Assembly: GCA_945831805.1 (NCBI GenBank)
Contig: CAMADY010000009.1
Coordinates: 1 to 49,147 of the forward strand
Source of the DNA: an uncultured Prevotellaceae bacterium
GTDB taxonomy: Bacteria; Bacteroidota; Bacteroidia; Bacteroidales; Bacteroidaceae
Direction: 5' to 3'
DNA length: 49,147 nt
The translations under genes were made by a program, and so were the position numbers. The stretch's first letter is position 1. Each line of letters starts with the position of its first letter. Shown here one piece after another: positions 17,501-26,761 of the stretch. The notes below the pieces were generated by a model. That model was not told the origin of the DNA and ran no database searches. It saw only the letters and a program-made list of their open reading frames with translations.

Positions 17501-17867
17501 CATGCGCTCCATCAACAACCAGAGCCGTGCCACTAACTGGCGTTGGCGCGTAGAGGGTGACGTCACAGAAATACCACGTGCACTCTACAACTACGGATAC
17601 AACGACCTCGCAAGCGACAGATTCGTAGAGGATGGTTCAAACGTACGTCTTAACTACACACAGCTCAGCTACAACTTCCCACAGAAGTTCGTGAAGAAGC
17701 TCGGACTATCTTCACTCAGCTGCTACATCTCTGCCAACAACGTATTCTGTATCACCAAGTACTCCGGATCAGACCCTGACGTTGCACAGTGGGGTTACAG
17801 CCCTGCTACTGACAACAGCGTACCACGCTCCAAGTCTGTCACTGGTGGTCTCACAGTACAGTTCTAA
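14502..17867 (+). CDS. SusC/RagA-type TonB-dependent outer-membrane transporter (first pair)
   Basis: 1121 residues. The signal peptide runs to about residue 38 (Ala-Met-Ala-Gln) and has an extended basic N-terminus; Met16/Met17 are alternative starts. A carboxypeptidase-regulatory-like domain (about 40-115) precedes the plug, which has the SusC signatures Glu-Ala-Leu-Gln-Gly-Arg-Ile-Ala-Gly and Leu-Ile-Val-Val-Asp-Gly. A long beta-barrel follows, ending in Phe. It imports oligosaccharides across the outer membrane using TonB energy, with the SusD lipoprotein as lid. The SusD gene follows after 80 bases. Confidence 0.96.
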   Translation: MITENKNNRRSATSMMRSIAITAMMLLTSLFALPAMAQDGIVVSGTVSDAMGPIMMANVVEVDASNRIISSVTTDINGNFSFKVKNPKNKLKFSFVGCKTKVVPIKAEPYDIVLEDQTTLQEVTVTSKARSQGSGLSIPENELSIAGQTISMKEFEGLAMTSVDEALQGRIAGLDIVGGGGSLGSGSSMRLRGASTLSENSNPLIVVDGNVMDTSVAMDGANEDKLAELLNINPDDIESISVLKDAAATAIWGSQGANGVLEIKTKRGKRGKTRTSYSYLITATWQPNGYRMLNGDEYTMLMKEALFNRTLNSQESQVLVINYDETNPLGWHNWDQNTDWLSEVKKVGVLQKHNLSLTGGGEKANFRIGIGYDTQTGTLIEQKLDRLSTRVALDYFVSDRIKIVTNLSFTYTKKNQIFDEILGIAYQRMPNSSIHFTDNDGTVTDEYYNIPNTGDQEKDQNGQLIIGPFAGQNGTRQYNPVALVNLAKKKESTYKISPEFKLQYNILSTDPDKTQLRYEGQIYFDVNNQYNDNYYPSTLNVEKWNSGNMNKTYGYSSKSLGITTTHTLTFTPHFKNEDHSLSMMLRGQLNSFSSNNQTTEIHGLPNGTIQNTASDGQINNLTSYTGESRSIYFTYSAHYAYKSRYMADFSIRRDGSTKFGPGNRWGNFPAFSLRWNISNEPFVKKNLPWLSMLSVRPGWGMVGEQPGKEYMHHSRYQIHGGGYMNTTYATPQNIQLKELRWAKKTTYNIGFDLGVFQDKVTGNIEFYKQYTSDLLMASRSIPTSAGFSSLDYDNVGKMENTGWEFNINTSNLVKIGKLGIDFNVTFANNRNLITEMDESCLKVMNRDFNRGNPHGDYLSRVEVGKPLGSIFGFRYLGTYQYSKYSETEVKGVSGPNAPVVRDINGNVVKDEKGYVKEMRFCYEGTEIEEMEFHGGDAKYDDINHDGQINELDIVYLGSSLPKFTGGFGIKFKFGNFTLNNQFNFRFGHKIINKRRWTMENMRSINNQSRATNWRWRVEGDVTEIPRALYNYGYNDLASDRFVEDGSNVRLNYTQLSYNFPQKFVKKLGLSSLSCYISANNVFCITKYSGSDPDVAQWGYSPATDNSVPRSKSVTGGLTVQF

Positions 17868-17876
17868 TAAGAAGCC

Positions 17877-17903
17877 AAGTAGTTAAAGTAGTTAAAGAAG
17901 TTA
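17877..17903. repeat. 9 bp period repeat between susC1 and susD1
   Basis: Three units, AAGTAGTTA, AAGTAGTTA and AAGAAGTTA, begin at 17877, 17886 and 17895, just after the SusC stop. Purine-rich in the sense strand. Confidence 0.5.
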
Positions 17904-17947
17904 AAGGAAAATACAATCCTTTCGCTAAAATTACAAAAAACAGTATT

Positions 17948-19657
17948 ATGACAAAAAAGCATTATATATATAATAAGGTAGCAGCAACACTCTTCGCTGC
18001 TGCTACACTTACTTCCTGCGGCGACTTCCTGGACACTCTCCCTATGAACGAGATTGTGAAGGACAACTTCTACACAAAGAAGCTTGACGCCACTCAGCTG
18101 CTCGACGGATGCTACTCTTCATTCGCGAACTATGACAACGTAGGAAGAATGGCAATATGGGGCGAGGCACGCTCTGAGAATGTCATCACTAAAGGAGGAA
18201 ACAAGGGACTGTTGAATGCTGTCAGAGAACTCAATGGTGAGAACATGAGAACCACCAACGAACTGACAAAATGGTTGCCTATCTACAGAACCATCAACTA
18301 CTGCAACACATTCATCAAGAATGCGCCAACAGTCCAGCAGTTAGACCCTAACTACTCACTGCAGGAGCTCAAGTCGAACATCGCTGAGGCAACAGCACTG
18401 CGAGACCTCTGCTATTTCTATCTGCTCAGAGCATACAGGGCTGTGCCTATCACGTTCACACCCAGTGACACCGACGAGCAGGACTATGAGATACAGCCAG
18501 ACTCACTGATGCCTGGTATCAACAAACTCATTAATGACCTGAAAACTGTAGAGAACGATGCCGTGAAGCGTTACTACGACATCACACGCCTCACTAACGC
18601 CGAAATCTACAACAATGCAGAGATAAAGAAGAACTCTGCACGCATCACACGCTCTGCTATACATGCTATTCTCGCAGACATGAACCTCTGGTGCGGTAAC
18701 TACGATGAGGCTATACGCTACTGCGACCTCGTCATAGAGAACAAGAAAGAGTCATTCAAGGAGCGCGTAGCTTACAGAAGCATCAATGAGTTCCCGGACA
18801 TGATGCTCATCAACGAGATACCACTCATCAGAGAGAAAATCCTCAACACCAATCAGGATGGTAATGCATACAAGGAAATCTTCGTCTGGGGACACTCCGT
18901 AGAGAGCATCTTCGAGCTTAGCTATAACTCTGGAGGCATCACAAACTCATTCGTCGACGACTTCTACAAGAGCGGTTACGAAGTTTCTACTATCTTCACT
19001 TCTTCTATAATGAAGGGAGAAAACGCATACTTCACTATCGACGACTGCCGTGCATACGAGAACATCGTTGCTGATGACAACAAGACTCCTTCTATCAACA
19101 AGTATGTCGGAGGAGAATTGAGCAAGTTTGAGGTATCGACATTAAATGCCAACAGCGCAAGACCTAAACCTTCTGGAAGCATCAACAGTCCTAACTGGAT
19201 CATCTACCGCCTCACTGACATCATGCTGATGAAGGCAGAGGCACTCATCGAGAAGGGTGGCGACGACAACCTCAAGGAGGCATTCAAACTCATCGATGCT
19301 GTTTATCAGCGTGCTCACAGTCTCAACAGGAGCCTCAACATCGCACTGTACATCAATGACGGTGACCCAAAGAATCAGGAGAAGATGCGCGACCTCTGCA
19401 TGGAGGAGAGACAGCGAGAACTGATGTTCGAGGGTAAGAGATGGTTTGACCTCGTAAGAAGATCTGTACGCGAGCAGAACACTGACTACCTCAGCGACAA
19501 GGCTTCTGACAAGCAGAAGATCAATCAGGATGCTATCAGCTCTAAGTTCAAGGAGTTTGACTTCATCTTCTATCCATACAACAAGGAAGAACTGAAGCTC
19601 AACCACTTCCTCAGACAGAACAAGGCGTACGGCAACACCGAGGACTTCGTACAGTAA
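17948..19657 (+). CDS. SusD/RagB-type glycan-binding lipoprotein (first pair)
   Basis: 569 residues, with lipid Cys24 (Leu-Thr-Ser-Cys-Gly-Asp) and the SusD start pattern Asp-Phe-Leu-Asp-Thr-Leu-Pro. TPR-like helices are seen around Ala-Glu-Ala-Thr-Ala-Leu-Arg-Asp-Leu-Cys-Tyr-Phe-Tyr-Leu (about 150) and again in the C-terminal part. The family ending is present: Met-Glu-Glu-Arg-Gln-Arg-Glu-Leu, then Glu-Gly-Lys-Arg-Trp-Phe-Asp-Leu-Val-Arg. It caps the adjacent SusC and binds glycan at the surface. Its two neighbours downstream are FAS1 lipoproteins. Confidence 0.96.
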   Translation: MTKKHYIYNKVAATLFAAATLTSCGDFLDTLPMNEIVKDNFYTKKLDATQLLDGCYSSFANYDNVGRMAIWGEARSENVITKGGNKGLLNAVRELNGENMRTTNELTKWLPIYRTINYCNTFIKNAPTVQQLDPNYSLQELKSNIAEATALRDLCYFYLLRAYRAVPITFTPSDTDEQDYEIQPDSLMPGINKLINDLKTVENDAVKRYYDITRLTNAEIYNNAEIKKNSARITRSAIHAILADMNLWCGNYDEAIRYCDLVIENKKESFKERVAYRSINEFPDMMLINEIPLIREKILNTNQDGNAYKEIFVWGHSVESIFELSYNSGGITNSFVDDFYKSGYEVSTIFTSSIMKGENAYFTIDDCRAYENIVADDNKTPSINKYVGGELSKFEVSTLNANSARPKPSGSINSPNWIIYRLTDIMLMKAEALIEKGGDDNLKEAFKLIDAVYQRAHSLNRSLNIALYINDGDPKNQEKMRDLCMEERQRELMFEGKRWFDLVRRSVREQNTDYLSDKASDKQKINQDAISSKFKEFDFIFYPYNKEELKLNHFLRQNKAYGNTEDFVQ

Positions 19658-19660
19658 TCA

Positions 19661-19695
19661 ATTCATAATTCATAATGCATAATTCATAATTATTG
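19661..19695. repeat. AT-rich heptamer array
   Basis: ATTCATA, ATTCATA, ATGCATA, ATTCATA, ATTATTG: five 7-base units starting four bases after the SusD stop codon and ending six bases before the next ATG. The same heptamers make up the array at 30285-30368. Confidence 0.6.
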
Positions 19696-19700
19696 TAATC

Positions 19701-21728
19701 ATGAACATCAAAAATATAAAATACATGCTGCGTGGACTCCTGTTCATCGGAATAATAGGAACCATGGCTGCGTCATGTGTAGATAACGACTTCGAGGACG
19801 AAGGCAACGAGGGTACATTCTACTCTTCTACAAAGATCACGGCAGCAGAGCTTATCGACAGCCGTCTGGGCGAGTTCAGCAGTTTCAAGGCTATCCTTGA
19901 GAAGGCTAACTACTTCACCACATTGCAGACATACGGCACATACACCGTTTTCCTGCCTACCAACGATGCCATCAACATCTACCTGCAGTCACAGGGACTG
20001 ACAAGTGTGGACCAACTCTCACGCGAGGTCTGCGACACACTCTCACGTTCACACATCATCAAGAAGGGCGCTTCATTCTTCACAGACCTTACTGAGGTGA
20101 ACAGATTCCCAGAGATGAACATGGACGACCACTACGTAGGATTCTCAAGCGGACAGGACGCCAACGGCAAACAGGCCTACTTCATCAACCAGAACTCTCA
20201 GGTTATAGAGAAGGACGACTCTGTGACTAACGGTGTAGTACACGTCATCAACAGAATCCTCAAGTCAAGCTCCGACTTCCTACCTGACTATATCAAGAAG
20301 GATAAAGCCGTGACAATCTTCAGCGAGGCACTTGAGGCAACGGGACTCTCTAAGCTCCTGACAAAGTACATCGACGAGACCTATTCTTGCGGTGACGACT
20401 CCGTTCGCGGTAAGATTCCTGCTATGAAGTACGGTGGATGCGGAGGTACTGGTATACATAAGGAGGGCAGCCTGAGATACCCAGAGAAGCGTTACTTCAA
20501 ATACACACTCTTCATAGAGCCTGACGAGTTGCTTAAGAAAAAGGGCATCAACAACCTTGAAGATCTCAAGGCATTCGCTAAGCAGGTCTATGACCAGGTT
20601 TATCCAGAAGATGCTGGCATCACTGACATCACAGACCGTAAGAACTCTCTCAACAGATTCATAGCATACCACATGATGAACCGCTGCGGTCTTTACGACG
20701 ACTGGGCTCCATCAGGACAGATCTACTCTAACAACTGGAAACCGGACGTTGCGGATGCAGAAGACTTTTGGGAGACAATGTGCCCAGGACAGATAGTGCG
20801 CTTCTGCCGTCTCAGCGGTGGTAAGCTCTACGCTAACCGTAAGGGTAAGGGCAACACTGCCAAATTCCCTGGCGTACGAGTGCTCACAGATGAAGAGAGC
20901 AAACAGGTAAACCCTGACGTAGATCGCATAGCAGGCCCTATGAACGGTACATACCTCTACCTTGACGACATACTCGTATTCTCAAAGACAGTACGCGACG
21001 AAGTGCTCAACTGCCGCATGCGTATCGATGCTACGACGCTCAGCCCTGACTTCATGAATCAGGATGCACGAGGACACTTTGCAAAGGAAATACTCTGTAT
21101 GTTCAAGAATGCATACGTACAGAACTTCACACTCTCCGACGAGACAATACTCGGCGTACACAACGATGATATGTGGTGGTCGTCATACCTCGGAAACGCT
21201 GTCTGCGTAAAGGGACGCTACGACATGACCTTCGACCTGCCCCCAGTACCAAAGGCTGGAACATACGAGATACGTCTCGGATATGTAGCACGTGGAAACG
21301 GCTCCACAATGCAGGTGTATCTCGACGGTGACCCTTGCGGCATTCCGTTCAACCAGACTATCGGTTCATGGGATGCACGTGTAGGATTCCAGGCTGACAG
21401 AACAGAAGGCACTTCTTCTGAAATCCTCGAGTACAACAAGAGCATCGACAAGACGATGCGCAACCACGGATATATGAAGGCTATGGACTCTTACCGTAAG
21501 GGTACTGGTGCTACAAGCTTCCGTGTGGATGCTCCAGAGTCTCTACGCCGTATCCTCATCTCTAATACATACCTCACTCCTACAGGTAAGCCAGGAGGCG
21601 ATGGACACCATAAACTCAGATTCCGCAAGGCAGACAACAGTAGCCCTGATACAGAGTTCTCGTTCGACTACATCGAAATAGTACCTTCTGACATCTACAA
21701 CAACCCTGCAGGTGAGGATCAGCACTAA
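19701..21728 (+). CDS. FAS1-domain surface lipoprotein with C-terminal beta-rich domain
   Basis: 675 residues. Lipid Cys26 (Ala-Ala-Ser-Cys) is followed by an Asp/Glu-rich stretch. A FAS1 domain at about 45-190 shows the usual first strand (Thr-Val-Phe-Leu-Pro-Thr-Asn-Asp-Ala, 82-90) and the closing motif Asn-Gly-Val-Val-His-Val-Ile-Asn (177-184). A second FAS1-like part follows (about 195-440). The last 230 residues form a Gly/aromatic-rich beta-sandwich-like domain resembling the DUF5108 type found in Bacteroidetes fasciclin proteins. Together with the neighbouring SusCD genes this suggests a surface glycan-binding protein (inference). Confidence 0.8.
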   Translation: MNIKNIKYMLRGLLFIGIIGTMAASCVDNDFEDEGNEGTFYSSTKITAAELIDSRLGEFSSFKAILEKANYFTTLQTYGTYTVFLPTNDAINIYLQSQGLTSVDQLSREVCDTLSRSHIIKKGASFFTDLTEVNRFPEMNMDDHYVGFSSGQDANGKQAYFINQNSQVIEKDDSVTNGVVHVINRILKSSSDFLPDYIKKDKAVTIFSEALEATGLSKLLTKYIDETYSCGDDSVRGKIPAMKYGGCGGTGIHKEGSLRYPEKRYFKYTLFIEPDELLKKKGINNLEDLKAFAKQVYDQVYPEDAGITDITDRKNSLNRFIAYHMMNRCGLYDDWAPSGQIYSNNWKPDVADAEDFWETMCPGQIVRFCRLSGGKLYANRKGKGNTAKFPGVRVLTDEESKQVNPDVDRIAGPMNGTYLYLDDILVFSKTVRDEVLNCRMRIDATTLSPDFMNQDARGHFAKEILCMFKNAYVQNFTLSDETILGVHNDDMWWSSYLGNAVCVKGRYDMTFDLPPVPKAGTYEIRLGYVARGNGSTMQVYLDGDPCGIPFNQTIGSWDARVGFQADRTEGTSSEILEYNKSIDKTMRNHGYMKAMDSYRKGTGATSFRVDAPESLRRILISNTYLTPTGKPGGDGHHKLRFRKADNSSPDTEFSFDYIEIVPSDIYNNPAGEDQH

Positions 21729-21817
21729 AGCACCCGCCCTACCCTCCCCCATGTGGGGATGGATAAATGGGAACTAAAGTTCAAAAACAAATTCAAAAAT
21801 TCATCGTTACTATAATC

Positions 21818-23539
21818 ATGAATATCAAGAATATCAAACATAAGCTTCACAAGCTTTCATACCTTCTCGTTACTCTTCCCCTCGCGGGAGGAGTAGCAAG
21901 TGGGGTTCTCTCTTCATGTTCTGACTGGAGCGACCACTACGAGGACGGAAATGGCGTTACTGGCAGCAACACAACACTGTGGGAAGAGATACAGAACGAT
22001 CCACAGCTCTCGGACTTCGCAGAGGTTCTCAGTGCTATCAGAATAACCCGCCAGAACAAGGCTACTACAACATCATACGCGGAAAACCTTATGGGCGGTC
22101 GCGCCTACACCCTTCTCGCACCTGTCAACGGTACATTCGACAAGAATGCACTCATACAGCAGGCTATGATGAGCAACAGCGGTGACTCTGCAGTAGAGAA
22201 GTCGTTCGCCATGAACCACATACTCAACTCTCCATACTCAATAGGTGGAACGAAGGACGGTCAGAAACTTCTCCTCCTCAACAAGAAGTATGCAGTGTTC
22301 TCCGGCAATAAGGTTAACAACATCAACATCCGTCAGAGCAACATTCACTGTAAGAACGGTATCATGCACATCCTCGAGGAGCCACTGCCTTACAGCTACA
22401 ACATCTACGAGGCACTGACAAACCTACCACAGTTCAAGGATGCTGCCGGCGTGGTTCTCAAGAAGTATAACATCCAGGAGTTCGACGAGGCTGCTACAAA
22501 GGCAGGCAACACAGAAATCGGTCAGGAGGAAGGTCTTACCATCTATGCTGACTCAGTAATGAGAGAAGTCAACAAGATGGTTGACGCACTCGCACGACTC
22601 AAGGACATCGACTCCGTATATTATGTCACAGTTCCTTCTGCTGAAGGATGGAACAAGGCATGGCAGGAAGCAAAGGACGCATTCAAGTATCCAGCGCCTG
22701 TAGTAGAGAAGGCTGACTCACTCCAGGAGTACTACGCATACCGCGCACTCATGGATGACGCTATCTATAGCATGACAACCGTCAACGGCAAGCAGAACGA
22801 CAGTATCGTTTCCGTGAAGTACAACTCAAAGAACTGGGACTTCGACCCACGTCTGCACGTCTTCCAGAAGCCTTATGAGGCAGGTGGTGTGCTCAACGGT
22901 GCAGAGAAAGTCATCGATTGTGCTAATGGTAAGATATTCCAGATGAAGGAATGGTCACTCGACGCTACAAAGACCTACCACAAGTTCATCGAGGTAGAGG
23001 GTGAGTCATACGAGAGCTACAGACTGTCATTGCCTGACAGCAAGTTCACTGTTGACCCCGTCAAATACACACCAAAGTATGAAGTGACAACAGCTGGAGG
23101 TGACTCTATCTCAAAGGGTAGATTCATAATCCTCAGTCCTAATGCACTCTACTCTACCAACAACTGGAATACTACGATAAGAATCCCTAACACACTCTCT
23201 GCTACATACGACGTAAAGATCGTGCTGCTTCCTGTCAGCGTAAAGTCTTCTTCAGAGAAGGCACGTCCAGTAAAGTTCAAGGCTATCCTCAACTGGATTG
23301 ACGAAAACGGAAACAACGTATCAGAGAAGATCAATAAGGAATTCCAGAGTGATCCATACAAGGTTGATACCATCACCATCAAGGAGGACTGGGAGCTTCC
23401 CGCTTGCTCATACAACATGACAAACAACGGTATAGGACTTACACTCGAGACAACTGTCGGTTCACGTGAAACGGGCAAATTTACAAGAAATATGTATCTC
23501 GACGCCATTGTACTCACTCCAAAACCACGTAAGAAATAA
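21818..23539 (+). CDS. Third FAS1-domain surface lipoprotein
   Basis: 573 residues from the ATG at 21818. An in-frame ATG exists at 21767, but the later start is preferred: the protein then begins Met-Asn-Ile-Lys-Asn-Ile-Lys exactly like the preceding FAS1 gene, is preceded by the same bases (TAATC), and keeps a normal signal with lipid Cys34. The FAS1 domain covers about 50-190 (Thr-Leu-Leu-Ala-Pro-Val-Asn-Gly-Thr-Phe near 98; Asn-Gly-Ile-Met-His-Ile near 185). A helical middle and a C-terminal beta-sandwich-like domain follow. The shared start suggests the two genes arose by duplication. Expected at the cell surface as part of the same complex; no enzyme motif is seen. Confidence 0.78.
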   Translation: MNIKNIKHKLHKLSYLLVTLPLAGGVASGVLSSCSDWSDHYEDGNGVTGSNTTLWEEIQNDPQLSDFAEVLSAIRITRQNKATTTSYAENLMGGRAYTLLAPVNGTFDKNALIQQAMMSNSGDSAVEKSFAMNHILNSPYSIGGTKDGQKLLLLNKKYAVFSGNKVNNINIRQSNIHCKNGIMHILEEPLPYSYNIYEALTNLPQFKDAAGVVLKKYNIQEFDEAATKAGNTEIGQEEGLTIYADSVMREVNKMVDALARLKDIDSVYYVTVPSAEGWNKAWQEAKDAFKYPAPVVEKADSLQEYYAYRALMDDAIYSMTTVNGKQNDSIVSVKYNSKNWDFDPRLHVFQKPYEAGGVLNGAEKVIDCANGKIFQMKEWSLDATKTYHKFIEVEGESYESYRLSLPDSKFTVDPVKYTPKYEVTTAGGDSISKGRFIILSPNALYSTNNWNTTIRIPNTLSATYDVKIVLLPVSVKSSSEKARPVKFKAILNWIDENGNNVSEKINKEFQSDPYKVDTITIKEDWELPACSYNMTNNGIGLTLETTVGSRETGKFTRNMYLDAIVLTPKPRKK

Positions 23540-23549
23540 GTAAAAGGAT

Positions 23550-26500
23550 ATGAAGAAAGTATTTGTTTCACTTGCCCTTCTCGCTGCTGCGCAGATGGGT
23601 ATAGCAAAAGATATCAAGGGAACCATTACCGATGCGGCGACAGGTCAGCCTATAGCAGGCGTCAGCGTTGAGGCATACGGTAATCCACGTCTCGCCACAA
23701 TGACAGCGAAAGACGGTACATACTCCCTCACACTGCCTGACGAGGTGTCCTCTCTCTTTATACATGCAGAGGGACAGCAGTCACAGCAGGTCGCAATAGG
23801 CACCAGGAGTCAGGTTGATGCACAGCTCTTCAGCGATGCCTTCCTGCCTAACTACAGCAAGACGACAACTGCTAACCGTTTCTCCGGCACAACAGACTTC
23901 GACAACAACGTAGAGCTCAGCATCGATCCGTTCATACAGCAGCGTCTCGGTGCAGAAGTTCGCTCCATTAGCCGCGGAGGCGTTGAAGGACTGGGCAACG
24001 TGATGTTCATCGGAGGTATCAACTCCATCAACACCAGCGCTCAGCCACTCATCGTCGTTGATGGTGCTATTCTCGACATGCAGTATGATGCAGAGATGCT
24101 CCACAATGGCTATTTCAACAACATGCTCGCAAACATCAATGTCAACGATATTGACAAGGTCGAGGTGCTGAAGAACGGTACTGCCATCTACGGTGCTAAG
24201 GGTGCAAACGGCGTAATCCTCATCACCACAAAGCGCAACAAGTCTTTGGCAACAAAGATTGACGTCACCATCGGCGCTAAGCTCATCACACAGCCACGCA
24301 CTGCCAACATGATGGATGCTGAGGACTATCGTGCACTGGCATCAGAGCTCCTTTCTACAGAGACGACGAACATCTCGTCAATGAAGTTCCTCAACACAGA
24401 CAAGAGCTACTACTATTATCCACAGTTCCACAACAACACCAACTGGAAGGACGAGGCATACCGCGACTCCTGGGCACAGAAGTACGGCATCAGCGTACAG
24501 GGCGGTGACGACGTAGCAAGCTACAACCTCTCCGTTGGCTACATGCTTGCCAACACTCCTCTTAAGCAGAACGACGTAAACCGTTTCGACATGCGTCTGA
24601 ACACTGACATCAACGTCATCCGCAACCTCCACGTTCGCTTCGATGCATCATTCAGTGACGTAAAGCGCAACCTCCGCGATGTTGGTTTCATTGACAACGT
24701 AGAGACAGGAATCATGACATCGCCTAACGCTCTGGCACTCATCAAGGCTCCGTTCCTTTCACCTCTCGCATACGACAAGAAGGGTAACCTCAGCAACTAT
24801 CTCGCTCAGGCAGATACATACCTCAACGACTGCAGCTCACTCATCACAAACGACAAGAGCCTTCCTAACCCTAAGGCTATCGTTGATCTCGGTGAAGGTG
24901 ATAACCGCAACACCTTCGGCAACCGTCTCGTTACATTCAACGTCACACCAAGCTATCAGTTCAACAAGAACCTGAAGGTGTCTGAGCACTTCAACTTCAC
25001 TCTCATAAACACCAACGAGAACTACTTTCTCCCTATCGAGGGTGTGGCTGACAACAACTCATTCATCCTTCCTGGTACATCAGACCTCAACCACCAGCTT
25101 TCCATACAGAACATCGTAAGCACACTCGCTGCACGTCAGACATCCATACAGAGTGACACACGTGTGGAATGGAACAAGCTCTATGGCAAGCACTCCATCA
25201 AGGCATTCGGAGGTTTCCGCATCATGTCAAGCAACTACAACCTCAACATACAGTCTGCCTTCAACTCAGGTAATGATAAGACTCCGCTCATCAGCAGCGC
25301 TGGCGCATTCCGCTCTACTAAGGGTAATGAGTCAAGCTATACAGACCTCACATACTATGCTACTGCTGACTACAACTATGCAGAAAAGTGGTATGCATCG
25401 GCCGGTTTCTCTGCACAGGCATCATCACGCTTCGGTCTTGATGCTGACGCACTCAAGCTCTTCGGAGTTCGCTGGGGACTGTTCCCAAGCGTACAGGGTT
25501 CGTGGGTGATGACTAACGAGAAGTTCCTGGCCAACACGGAGTGGCTCAACTACCTCCGCCTTAACCTCGGCTATGACCTCACTGGTAACGACAACATCGA
25601 CTACACTGCAGCACGTACATACTTCGTTGCAAAGAGCATGCTCGGTACTAACACTGGTTCAAACCTCGTTGACGGTAAGGTAATGGCAAACGTAGGAAAC
25701 AGCAAACTGAAGTGGGAGACAACACGTCGCATCACTGCAGGCGTAGAGGCAAACCTCTTCAAGAACAAGCTCTCCATGAAGTTCAACTTCTTCAAGTCTT
25801 TCACAAGCGACCTCCTCACATACAGCAGCCTGGCCTGGGTGAGCGGTATGTCTGAGACACTCGTCAATGATGGCAAGATGACAAACACTGGCATCGACTT
25901 CTCCGCTAACTACAAGGCTATCAACACCAAGAACTGGCACTGGGAGTTCGGTGCATCAATGGGACACTATAAGAATAAGGTGACACAGCTCTCAGGAGAC
26001 ATACTCACGAACATCTACGGTGCGACCGTCCTCACCTCAGAAGGCAATCCTCTCGGAGTCTTCTACGGTCACAAGACAGCTGGTGTCTTCGCATCAACAG
26101 AGGAGGCAAAGGCATCTGGTCTCTACTATCTCGACGACTCTGGCTCCAAGGTTTACTTCCAGGCAGGCGACATGAAGTTCGTTGATAGAAATGGTGACAA
26201 GTGTATTGACAAATACGACCGCATGGTCATCGGTGATCCGAACCCTGACATCTACGGCAACATCTACAGCCGCCTCAACTACAAGAAGTGGCAGCTCGAC
26301 ATGAACTTCACATACTCTGTAGGAAACGATGTCTATAACTACGAGCGCAGCCTCCTCGAAGGCGGCAAGTACTTCTTCAACCAGACAACGGCAATGAACC
26401 GTCGCTGGACAACAGAAGGACAGGTGACAGACATTCCACGTGTACACTACATGGATCCTAACGGCAATGCACGTTTCAGCGACCGTTGGATTGAGGATGG

Positions 26501-26732
26501 CTCATACCTCCGTCTGAGCAACGTAACACTCAGCTATACACTCCCGCTGAACTCCGCATTCCTGCAGGGCATCACCGTTTGGGGATCTGTACAGAACCTA
26601 TTCACAATCACTCCATACCTCGGATCCAACCCAGACTGCACAATGTCAGGCAATTCCCTCTATCAGGGCATCGACACTGGTCTGCTCGGTCGCAACAGAA
26701 GCTTCTCTATGGGTGTTAAGATTAATCTGTAA
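23550..26732 (+). CDS. SusC/RagA-type TonB-dependent transporter (second pair)
   Basis: 1060 residues. Signal peptide to about residue 19, then a carboxypeptidase-regulatory-like domain (about 22-90; Thr-Gly-Gln-Pro-Ile-Ala-Gly-Val). The plug has Pro-Leu-Ile-Val-Val-Asp-Gly-Ala and Ala-Ile-Tyr-Gly-Ala-Lys-Gly-Ala-Asn-Gly. The barrel is long and ends Met-Gly-Val-Lys-Ile-Asn-Leu. It diverges from the first SusC in the plug, where the usual Leu-Gln-Gly-Arg-x-x-Gly motif is not evident (Glu-Val-Arg-Ser-Ile-Ser-Arg-Gly-Gly instead). It starts 10 bases after the FAS1 gene. It probably imports a related glycan or a differently branched fragment. Confidence 0.95.
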   Translation: MKKVFVSLALLAAAQMGIAKDIKGTITDAATGQPIAGVSVEAYGNPRLATMTAKDGTYSLTLPDEVSSLFIHAEGQQSQQVAIGTRSQVDAQLFSDAFLPNYSKTTTANRFSGTTDFDNNVELSIDPFIQQRLGAEVRSISRGGVEGLGNVMFIGGINSINTSAQPLIVVDGAILDMQYDAEMLHNGYFNNMLANINVNDIDKVEVLKNGTAIYGAKGANGVILITTKRNKSLATKIDVTIGAKLITQPRTANMMDAEDYRALASELLSTETTNISSMKFLNTDKSYYYYPQFHNNTNWKDEAYRDSWAQKYGISVQGGDDVASYNLSVGYMLANTPLKQNDVNRFDMRLNTDINVIRNLHVRFDASFSDVKRNLRDVGFIDNVETGIMTSPNALALIKAPFLSPLAYDKKGNLSNYLAQADTYLNDCSSLITNDKSLPNPKAIVDLGEGDNRNTFGNRLVTFNVTPSYQFNKNLKVSEHFNFTLINTNENYFLPIEGVADNNSFILPGTSDLNHQLSIQNIVSTLAARQTSIQSDTRVEWNKLYGKHSIKAFGGFRIMSSNYNLNIQSAFNSGNDKTPLISSAGAFRSTKGNESSYTDLTYYATADYNYAEKWYASAGFSAQASSRFGLDADALKLFGVRWGLFPSVQGSWVMTNEKFLANTEWLNYLRLNLGYDLTGNDNIDYTAARTYFVAKSMLGTNTGSNLVDGKVMANVGNSKLKWETTRRITAGVEANLFKNKLSMKFNFFKSFTSDLLTYSSLAWVSGMSETLVNDGKMTNTGIDFSANYKAINTKNWHWEFGASMGHYKNKVTQLSGDILTNIYGATVLTSEGNPLGVFYGHKTAGVFASTEEAKASGLYYLDDSGSKVYFQAGDMKFVDRNGDKCIDKYDRMVIGDPNPDIYGNIYSRLNYKKWQLDMNFTYSVGNDVYNYERSLLEGGKYFFNQTTAMNRRWTTEGQVTDIPRVHYMDPNGNARFSDRWIEDGSYLRLSNVTLSYTLPLNSAFLQGITVWGSVQNLFTITPYLGSNPDCTMSGNSLYQGIDTGLLGRNRSFSMGVKINL

Positions 26733-26761
26733 TCGTTTCAAAGTATAAAGACAAAAGAATT

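Noticed and set aside
21767..21817. Earlier start for the third FAS1 lipoprotein
   Set aside because: It would put 17 extra residues before a complete lipoprotein signal; the later ATG matches the paralogue's start context.
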